Assembly (NCBI GenBank): GCA_950097015.1
Contig: CATNEN010000001.1
Coordinates: forward strand, 11,492,001-11,556,000
DNA length: 64,000 bases
Reading direction: 5' to 3'
Source: Macrostomum hystrix
Taxonomy: Eukaryota; Platyhelminthes; Macrostomidae
In this document: one piece after another, positions 10,401 through 20,900 of the stretch
Position numbering within the stretch: position 1 is the first letter of the stretch
Layout of the letters: every line of letters begins with the position of its first letter
Notes under the pieces: generated by a model
What the model was told of the DNA's origin: nothing
The model's database searches: none
What the model saw: the letters and a program-made list of their open reading frames with translations, nothing else
Position numbers and translations under genes: made by a program

Positions 10401-13400
10401 ACTCAACCAACAGAGTCGTCCTAGAACTCTCCGGCGCGCCAACTCGCTCGGAAATCGCCGACAACTCCGGCCGCAATGTCGAAGAGGAGCATCGGGTTGT
10501 GCCGCTGAGGCTTCGCTTCAACCGGGCCGGCAGGTACAAACTGCACTCGGACCACCTGGGCCGCGAGGCCGACAAACGAGGTCGATTTCGCTGCGACTTT
10601 CAAGCGGACAGTCGCTTCACTGTGCAGATCCGAATCCAGAGCCTGTGCTACGATGTGAGTACACGGAGTATACTATATAAGTTCAGCACGGGACTGTCAA
10701 ACTTACTCAAAGATGACTAGGATAGCATAGTACTGTCAACCTACTCATAAGTAGCAAATTGAGTACTGTAAAGCCTACTCAGAGAAGAGAAGTTGAGCAC
10801 AGTACTATCAAACCTACTCAAAGGCCACAATTTTAGCATGGTATCTTCATAGCTACTCAAGGGCCACAAGTTGAGCAAGTTGAGCATAGCTACTCAAAGG
10901 TGACTAGTTGAGCATGGTACCATCATAGCTACTCAAAGGTGACTAATTGAGCATGGTACCGTCATAGCTACTCAAAGGTGACTAATTGAGCATGGTACCA
11001 TCATAGCTACTCAAAGGTGACTAATTGAGCATGGTACCGTCATAGCTACTCAAAGGTGACTAATTGAGCATGGTACCGTCATAGCTACTCAAAGGTGACT
11101 AATTGAGCACGGTATCGTCATAGCTACTCAAAGGCCACAAGTTTAGCACGGTATCGTTATAGCTACTCAAAAGTCATAAGTTGAGCACGGTACCTTCCTA
11201 GCTACCCATACTTCACAAGTTGAGCACGGTACCGTCATAGCTACTCAAATGTCATAAGTTGAGCACGGTACCTTCATAGCTACAGATGAGAACTCAATTT
11301 GAGAACCCATTAATAATCCAACCCGGCAGATTCGCATCAATGACAAAGAACTAACCAAACTGGAGCACGGTCAGTATCACAGTGAAATCCAGATGCTGTC
11401 GCTGGATGGAGAAGCTGAGTTCTTAGCCGTTGAATTCATCGACATCGAAGATCTAGCCGAAGAAGCCAACACGGGACTAGCTATCAACATGCCCATTGGT
11501 GAACCCATGGACGATTCTAGCCCGGCTAGCGAACCAGGTGAGACACTTTTTAAGAAAGACTATGGCCACGAGCACACTTCTGAATGTACTTCTCAATCAA
11601 ATCACTTGCATGAATGTAGTATATGTTTATGCATGCCTTAGATTTTAGATTTACTAACAAAATATCGGATTAATAATTTATGGCTTTATCAAAATTATTT
11701 TTCGCCCCTTGACCAAAAATAAGGCACCTAGGATGCAATCACAGATTTGTAAAACAGTGCCTCTACTTGTAGAGCTCAGAGTATCTAAGAAGGTGACACA
11801 GCAGAGCGCGTCAAAGCCATCAGCAGCATTCGAAGCCAGCGATAATGTGGACGGTCGAATGAAGCAGCAACTGACAAAACGACGTACAGAAGTCGAACCC
11901 GAGAAATCGCCGGATGTCAAGGTCAGAAAGACAAAGACTTCTTCATCTGCAGCTAGGGAGAGAGATTCCGCGGTTGATGCGGTCGTCGAAGCGGCGGCGG
12001 CCGCGCTGGTAGCGACGCAGAAAGCTGAGCGCCATCGGGCTGCAAGAGACGAAGGCGACGCGAGTAGACGCGAGCGACGATTGCGAGACCGCAAGCCGAG
12101 GCTAGCAGACATCCCCATGACTGATGACAAGGTTCCAAAGCCTAGCGACGGAGAGCCGACAAAGTCAAAGCGATCATCGCGTCGATCAAATGCCGCTCCA
12201 GCTGACAAGACAGCAACTGCGGGAACAAGCTCCCGACGCGACAGATCGGGAATGGATGAAAGTGACGGAACAGCCAAAGCGGCAAGTCCGAAACGGACTA
12301 AAACAAAAACATCTTCGAGGACGTCTTCAAGAGCTTCGAATTCGTCCAATTCAGAGCCTGCCAGCACTTCGAAGCTGGATTCCGTTCAACCTGAGCAGCA
12401 GCTGCGGCAGAAACACAGAACTTCTCAGTCTCCGAGTTCTCAGAAGCGGCGGCAGTCGAACGAGTCTCCTACGATTGACAAGCAGCCACTTCAATCACAG
12501 ACGCCGCAGCAGCAGCAGCAGCAACAACAGCAACAGCAACGATCTGAGAGTCAAAAAGCGGCGAATCTGGAAGTTCAGCGGACGAAGACTTCATCTCGCA
12601 GGAGGACGCAGCAACATCCAGACGATCGGGCTCTGGACGTCAAGGTTGATGTCGATGCTGAAGAAGAATTAGTACGAGCGAGTTCTGTCAGAATGACTGA
12701 AGCTCTTCCGCCAAGGCAGCAAGCTGACAGTCGTTCATCCAGGTCCGATAGGCCAGACGAGAAGAATTTGCCGCAGTCGCCACCTGCTAAGAAAAAATCT
12801 GAATCGTCCAAGACTCATCGAACCGACAACAGCGCGTCCGAGACTGTCGAAGAGGCGCAGGAATTCGAGCAAAGGGTATCAGGATCTCAGAGAGCGGAGG
12901 CGCAGCCGCAGAAGTCAACCGTGAGCTCTTCGTCAAAGACGCCTCGACAACAGAGACTCGGCTCAAGCAAACCTGACACGGATCCTTCACAGGACCCCGG
13001 GCCGCCGTCGGGATCCTACACTGTGGACGATGTCAAACCTCACAAGCTAAAATTGGACTCTTCAAAGTCTTCAAAGCTGACAACAAAGTCCGAAGCGAAT
13101 CAGCTAGCAGACTCCCCGCTCACTGGCTCCTATGCTGTTAAGTCGAGCTCATCAAAGGTCAAGCAACAAAGACCCAATGCTTCTAGCTCCACATCGGAGC
13201 CGCAGCAGGAACCGGATCTGTCCGGCTCGTATGGCTTGCAGCAGAAGCCGAGCCAGCCCAAGCCACCGAAGTCAAGGTTGAGTTCGTCAAAAGCCGACCA
13301 GGAGACAAGTGGTCCACCAGATTTGGCTCTATCAGGCTCGTATAGCATTGCCAAGAATCCGCCGTTGAAAGCTGGAGAGGAGCCGACTCAGCTGTTTGGG

Positions 13401-14865
13401 ATCTCCAGCAAACGACGCGGTTCAGCAGGCGACAAAAAGGCGGCAACAAGTGAGTGGTGGCTTTGCCCGCACATTTTTATCATGGACGGCTGTACATCTC
13501 TTGGTGACACTAGACCATTTCGCTGACTCCTGAGCACACACGCACACAGATACCGAACGAGGGCACTCGCTCACACAGGTGTGTACATCCGCCCTGACTT
13601 TCTCATCGTCAGGCAGTGTACACTCTCACTGTGCCTTGGAGGTTGCCCCTAAAGGGCGTAAATTGCTCGACAAGCCCCCAAGCCTTCTCTCCGCGGCTGC
13701 GCACCAGATGGTCTCACCGCGAAATCGAGCTCAGGGTCCTTGGTGCGTTGACCTGCCTGCCGCTCAGGGATTAGTAAGAAAACTTCTCATTTAAAAGTTC
13801 GGTTTTCTCAATACTAACAAAAATACCAAAGCACAAGCATATTATGATTCACATTGCACAGTGTTTGCATGATAAATACACGAGAATAATAAATAAATAC
13901 TTTCCTTTCCTATGAATATTTTTGTGCCAGAAAAAAATAGTGAAATTCAACTTTATGGGCCTTGTGTGGGGTGTTGAGAGGCGAGACGATATCGCGTCGA
14001 TTGTCGCTGCGAAGTAAGATTCATTAGGGATAGCAGGGCCTACCTCCAATTCTGATTGGGTAACAGTACATGAGAGAGATGTACACACCCCTGTCTGTTG
14101 GGGTGCCTGCTTACGTATCCGTGTGCTTGTATACTCAAAACTGCCCTCAGACTGCTCAGAGTTACTTAGTGAGTAGCTATGTACATTATGAGCACAAACT
14201 CTAGCGTATGAATGCGCTGCGCCATTTGTTAAAAAGCTTAAATTAATCGCCTCATTGAACTTTCTCAGTCTCAGTTGCTCGACGTAGTGACAGGCGAGTA
14301 AATAGGCTGAAAATTTACAAGATAAGCCAGGTTGCAGTGTGTGAGAAAAAACAAATTTTAATTTCCAGTGGACGGAGTCTACCGAGTAGTTCCAATCACC
14401 CCAGTGACCCCAGCGCAGCCAGTGCATCGGAAGCAACCCAAGCCAGAAGCGACCATGGCGGATTCACTCTGGACAACTCAACAATTGGACGATGGCAATC
14501 TCATCAGTTTGAGCATAGCTCAGATTGACTCCGCCCACAACCTGGACGGTTCGGAGGCGCCTGACAACAGCGAAAATAGCAGCAACAACAACAACAGCAA
14601 CAACAACAACAACAATGGCGACAGCAGAAAAAGGAACGGCAGCAGCAGCAGCAGCAGCGGTTTGTCTTCTGTAGCCGAGGCGAACAAGAATCTCACAGGC
14701 AAAGACTCTGGTCCATCCGACGGCGCCGACCTCAGTCGTCAGTACATGTACTACGCAGCTGAATTGTCTCCAGCATCGCCAAAAGTTCAGCCAGCGACTG
14801 CCACTGCTGGCGGCGAGTCACCTGTCGAGCTAGCCAGAGATGCGAGTGCATTTTTGCTTGAGCCT

Positions 14866-14905
<40 letters not shown>

Positions 14906-17900
14906 TCCCAAGGTCAGTCCTGGCAGATGTTCACAGAGTTGATAGCAATAGCAGCTCTCGCAGTGTTGAACAGCGACGCAAACAGCAACCAGTTAGCGAC
15001 AGCTTGGAGAGCATCAACGACACTGCAGGCAGCCATGATGCGAACTACGCATTCAGAAAGTCCGAGTCCCTATCTGAGAACATGTACAGCGACAGCAAGG
15101 TTTACGATACCATCAATGCGGAGGTGAGCAAAACTTTCCTACTGCTTTTTTGCTTGCTGATTTGACAAATTAGTTTTTTTTGGCAAATTTATTTTGTTGA
15201 CCACCTTTTCAAACAGGAAGACTTGTTGATACTCAGTAAAATATTGTATAATATTAACTGCCTCCACGTTGGCTGCAGTCGACTGTCGCCCAATGATGAG
15301 CCAGGATGTACAGCCCATTCGAATAACTTTACTGAATCGTTTTAGCTAAATATTTAGCTAATTACTTCATAAGATTTCTAAAAATCGTGTTCACTAGGAA
15401 AGTTTATTAAGAAACTTTTCTCTTTTGCTGTTTCAAAATAGCATTCGCCAATTACATTTTTTGTAAAGCAATTGCGCGCAATGAGCCATTCTCCGCACAA
15501 TGCACCTTTCGATCATTTTCCAAAGCCCGAAACGCAAAGTGACAGCCTCACGGCGCACTTTGACCAGCCGCAGACTTCAACACCAGCCAGTCAGGAAGCA
15601 GGTTTTATCGACAATGCCGCCACCACCGCCGCCGCAGCAGCAGCATCGGTGGATGACAGCATCCAGCCAGTCCAGGAACATCCAAGACAACTTGACCTGC
15701 CGCGCCAGAAGTCCCAGTCTGCTGATCAGCATCTGTACAATCAGCAGCAGCGTCTGCACCTATTCTGCCGATCGCAAAGCTACAGTCTGGAGCGGGCGCT
15801 GCGCAAATGGCGCGGCAGAGGCGCTTATCCAGAGGCAATGAGCGACGGCATCTATCGGCCATTGACCACAGCCGACGAGTGGCTACCGTCTGAGTCTCCG
15901 CCAGCGACGCCTAAAATGATGCAACAGTCTGTTGCTATGGACGCTACTGTCTATTACGAGGTGTCCAATCTCGATGAGCAGCCTGCGCTGTCACCCAGTT
16001 CGATAGCGCTCCATCGCGCCGCCTCCGGAGCTTCGGCGGCGTCGAGGAGCAAAAGTAAGAGCGCCAATTTATTGGACGGCGTCAGCGACACGGACAGTGT
16101 GTGGCTCGCTGATTTCAGCTTCCGAAACCGGCTAGCACCGGCTCGCTCCAGCTCGTCGACTTCTCAGCGTCTGTCGAACAATGGGACGGCGGCCGGCGCG
16201 GCTACAGAAAGACGGCGTCAATCGCGCCGCGCAGATGAGGACAACTTCATCCTGACGGCCCAGCTGCCCAAGACGCAGCCCTCAGTCAGCGGTGGTGAGG
16301 CTGTGTCAGTCTCCGACCTGCTAGAAACTGCCAGCCTCGCTAGCGACTCGCGGATTTGCGACACCGAGCTGAGCAGCTTTCGCCGATCTGTCCAGGAGGA
16401 CCTCCTGGCGCGCAGGCAGCCGAACAGCGAAGCCGGAGCTTATCTGAAGCTCTACCGGGCCACAGTCGAGTCGGACAATCACTCATCATTCTTTCACGTC
16501 CGTTCAACGCCGTTAGGCAACCAGGAAGCGTGTAATTTTGACAGCGTCGGAGCTGACGTTGCTGAAAAGATTGACGACGACTCGAGCTCAGTGTCATCCT
16601 CCGAGTCCGGCCTATCGACAGATTCTTCCTTGGCAACTGCGCTGCAGGAGATGGATGAGCCCGACGCGGAGGAGGCTGGGGACCAGGATTTTTCGAACGC
16701 TGCAGACGAGGAAGCAAAAAAGCAGTCATCGCGACAGCGGCTGCGTCAGCTTCGGCGTCAGCGGAAGAGCTCTCTGCGACGTAGGAAGCGACTGGCTGCA
16801 GCGGCTGCGACTGCGGTAAAGTCACGGCCACACTTGCAGTCGGAGAGCATGCAGAGAAAATGTTTTAATTGCCACCTGCCTATCGGATTTAATATCCATG
16901 ATTCTATGCAATTGGTTTTATCTCAGACACAGTTTAAGTTAATTTACTCCGGAATTGTATTTGCATGCGTCGAGAATATTATTGCACAATTTTCGTTTTT
17001 AATACCCTAAAATGCATGCGGTGCGACACAGTGTAGTGCATGCAAGTCTTTTTTTCGCGTAAAAGAGACTAAAAGTAACAGACAAATATGCATGATTTTA
17101 TCTAATTGAAAGAATTTTTTTTCTCTAAAATGTTTTCTTTGGAAAAATTCTTACCGACACCATAAATATTCATTTTTCGATTTACAGTCGGAACCAGAAC
17201 CATTTGTGGCTCATTTGCCGGAACCACTGCGCAGCGGTAGAAGAATTATCGTCGGAGGGCAGCTCAACGATGTCAAGGGGCAGTAAGTGGGTTTGGTTAC
17301 TAACACAATCGATCACAAATCACTTCGATCCCAAATCACTCAGATCCCAAATCACTCTGATCCCAAATCTCTCCGATCCCAAATCACTCCAATCCCAAAT
17401 CACTCCGATCCCAAATCACTCCGATCCCAAATCACTCCGATCCCAAATCACTTCGATCCCAAATCACTCCGATCCCAAATCACTTCGATCCCAAATCACT
17501 CCGATCCCAAATCACTTCGATCCCAAATCACTCTGATCCCAAATCACCCGGATCCCAAATCACTCCGACCCCAAATCACTCCGATCCCAAATCACTCCGA
17601 CCCCAAATCACTTCGATCCCAAATCACTCCGATCCCAAATCACTCCGACCCCAAATCACTTCGATCCCAAATCACTCCGATCCCAAATCTCTCCGATCCC
17701 AAATCACTTTGATCCCAAATCACATCGATCCCAAATCACCCGGATCCCAAATCTCTCTGATCCCAAATCATTCCGAAACCAAATCACTTCGATCCCAAAT
17801 CACTCCGATCCCAAATCACTTCGATCCCAAATCACTCCGATCCCAAATCACTCCAATCCCAAATCACTTCGATCCCAAATCACTCCGATCCCAAATCACT

Positions 17901-20900
17901 CCGATCCCAAATCACTTCGATCCCAAATCACTTCGATCCCAAATCACTCCAATCCCAAATCACTTCGATCCCAAATCACTCCGATCCCAAATCACTCCAA
18001 TCCCAAATCACTTCGATCCCAAATCACTTCGATCCCAAATCACTCCGATCCCAAATCACTTCGATCCCAAATCACTCCGATCCCAAATCACTCCGATCTT
18101 AAATCACTTCGCTTTAATAACTAAAACCGCTACAATAATGCTAATGCTTTAACCCACCAGGGCTACAATTTCATTGCGAAATCGCAACACGGCGAACGTC
18201 AGCAGCAGCACCAGGGGTAGCGGCAAAGGCAAGCCGCCACAGAGGCCAGTTAGCGAAGAAGAGTTTCGGGTGCAGCTGACTCACCGCAAGGAGGACGGCA
18301 GCACGGAGCTTCTCTGTCGCCAGTTCAACAGCCGCGAATGGACCAGCGAACAGCGGTCGATCACGCGCGCTTTCAATCCCAGCCATAGCGCCCGCTTCAA
18401 AGTGGAGATTCACACATCGTCTGTGGCTTTCAATGTAAGCCTGGTTGATGCCTTCATTTCAAAAATATTTGAGTGAAATTTTTCGCGTACTCATGAATAG
18501 TTCGTACAAATTACAGAACTTTTTAAATCCCCAACTATCTACTATTTCTGTACCATACTCTTTTATCGATCTTTTCCCTTCCTCTTTAACCTCCTCTGTT
18601 TCTCTTGTGTCTTATCTCATCTCTACAGTGTCTCATCTCCGCCAAGTGTCTAATCTCTCCCAATCTTCCAACATGACTGCCGCAGGTTCGCTTCGAGGAT
18701 TCAGTCTGCGTGCAGCCGCACACAATACCATTCTCAAACTTCACCCACCTGGTGTTGGACGGCTACAACGACTATCAGAACATCGAGTTCCCAGACGAAC
18801 TCGAGTTGCCGTACAGTGAAGAATTTCCGCAGTCGCTGGATCTAGTTGGTCACATCTTAGTCAAGCTGCAACTGAATGCCAATGTCCAGCAAAGTGCAAA
18901 GTCTGCCGGACAATGTCTGCCGATCGCCTTCGGTCTGGACCACGGTGCGGCCATGCTCTGCGTCCTGGACCCGGCCAAGCAGAGCGTCTCGGTGGGCCGG
19001 ACAGTGCCGGAAACTGGCGGCTTCCTGTGCGACACCAAAGTCGACAGGGTGCCCGATTTGGTCAACCTTCGCAGCATCATGCTGAGGATGGACACAGCCT
19101 CTGTGCTGGTGAGATGCCGCGTCTATGCAGACTCTATTGATGAGGGGAAATGTCTGAGAAACTAATTCACTATGGACTCAGGGGTGACCCTTAATTACCC
19201 ATTAACAGTAGAAAGACAACGCTATTTCACTGCCTACTTCGCGATAGTTCCCAAACCAAATGACCGATTTTCGTAAAAGTCCACCATATGGATCCAAACT
19301 TTCCGCCCTTTACGATGAACTAACTTTCAAGACGTCTGACGTCAGCACCGTCGGGATATTCAACGATTCTTGACAATTTTTGCTGCTTAGTGGTTTTTGC
19401 CACTAAAACATCCCCCGACGAGAATCGTTGAATATCTCGACGATGTTGACATCAGACGTCAAACATCAGACGTTGCCGATGTTTTCTGATTCTGAAAGTA
19501 AAGTGTCTCGCTTAAGTGCACAAATTGTTCCAGTGGAGTACAAGAATCGAACCCCCGACCTTCAAGTCGTGAGTCCGACGCTCTAACCATGAAGCTAAAA
19601 CCATCTAGCTCTGTTTCATGTTTGAGTTATAAATTCAGACGATCTGTAAGAGTAGATTTTGTTAGAAATATGAACTATCACGCTAGAGATATTAGCAAAA
19701 AAACAAATAATAATATAATAATACAATTGCAGATTCTTCTCGACGGCAAGCCTGTGCTGTCCTACAATCTGCTAACCCAGAAGCACTACATCACCAGCTT
19801 CTTCATTGATGGCAACTTCTTACTTAAGGACGTATCTTGGAAGGAAAAGGTAGACATGATGAGACACGGGAGAGATGAGACACGGGAGAGATGAGACACG
19901 GGAGAGATGAGACACGGGGGGAGATGAGACGCGGGAGAGATGAGACACGGGAGAGATGAGACACGGGAGAGATGAGACGCGGGAGAGATGAGACACGGGA
20001 GAGATGAAACAGGGAAGAGATGAGACGCGGGAGGTCATTTTTTAGTTAGTGGGGAAAGCAAGTGGTTTCGTCGTCCGTAGACCTGGAAAAGTAGCCGCAT
20101 CGCGACTCGAATTCTCTCCAGCGGGCGTCAAAGTGGACGCCAATACCGCCGAGTTTCCAAGTGGGTCGCAGCATCCGGGTCGCCGGCCTTCTGCCTAGTG
20201 ACGGTCGCAGCGTCTGCAGCATCGCACTGACCGTCGACACGGATCTGGACTCGTCAACGGGTTCAAGAAGTCCGGCTGAGGGAGATTCCACCGCCGCTTT
20301 CTGCCTCCGCTGCGAGCCGGGACGTCAGCCGACTGTGGCATCGTCGGCTTCGTCAGCCAGCGTGACAATGCAGCGGCCCCCGCTGGCATCCGGGCAGCGC
20401 TTCGAGGCCCACATCCTGTGCCGACTGACCGGCTTCGAGGTGACACTCGGCGACTGCGAGGCCGGGGTCTGCCAGGTGCCGCACGGCGTTGAACCGCGGC
20501 TGTTGCGCTCGGTTCGACTGACCGGAGGTGCGGTGTTCTACGAGGTCGAATTCAACGAGCTGCTCGGCCTGCCCTACATGAATCGGTTTCCAGTCAGCCT
20601 GAAAGAGTCGCGCTTTGTCACAGTCGATGTCGCCAATGGCCTGCATGCTCCGAGGCCCAACACGTGAGCTTCCTACAATAATTTTATGAATGACGTCACC
20701 GATCATGCGAAGTTCATTGTGTATTGATGTGTGATCTTATGAGGGGTGAGTGGCAGAGCGGTCAACGTGTCTGCCTCTCGCACCAAGGTCCCTTAGTTCG
20801 ATTCCGCGGCGAGGCCACATTTATTTGGAGCGCAGCCGCGGAGAGAAGGCTTGGGGGCTTGTCGTGCAGTTTACGCCCATGAGGGCCAACCTCAAAGGCA

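Noticed and set aside
11678-12367. 229-codon minus-strand frame opposite the galectin linker
   Set aside because: Shadow of the GC-rich coding exon; codon pattern and splice phases support the plus strand.
20041-20094. Acceptor at the earlier TCGTCCGTAG for galectin exon 12
   Set aside because: Phase 0 reading from there meets a stop quickly. The acceptor at 20094 keeps phase and starts the W-T-P-I-P-P galectin pattern.
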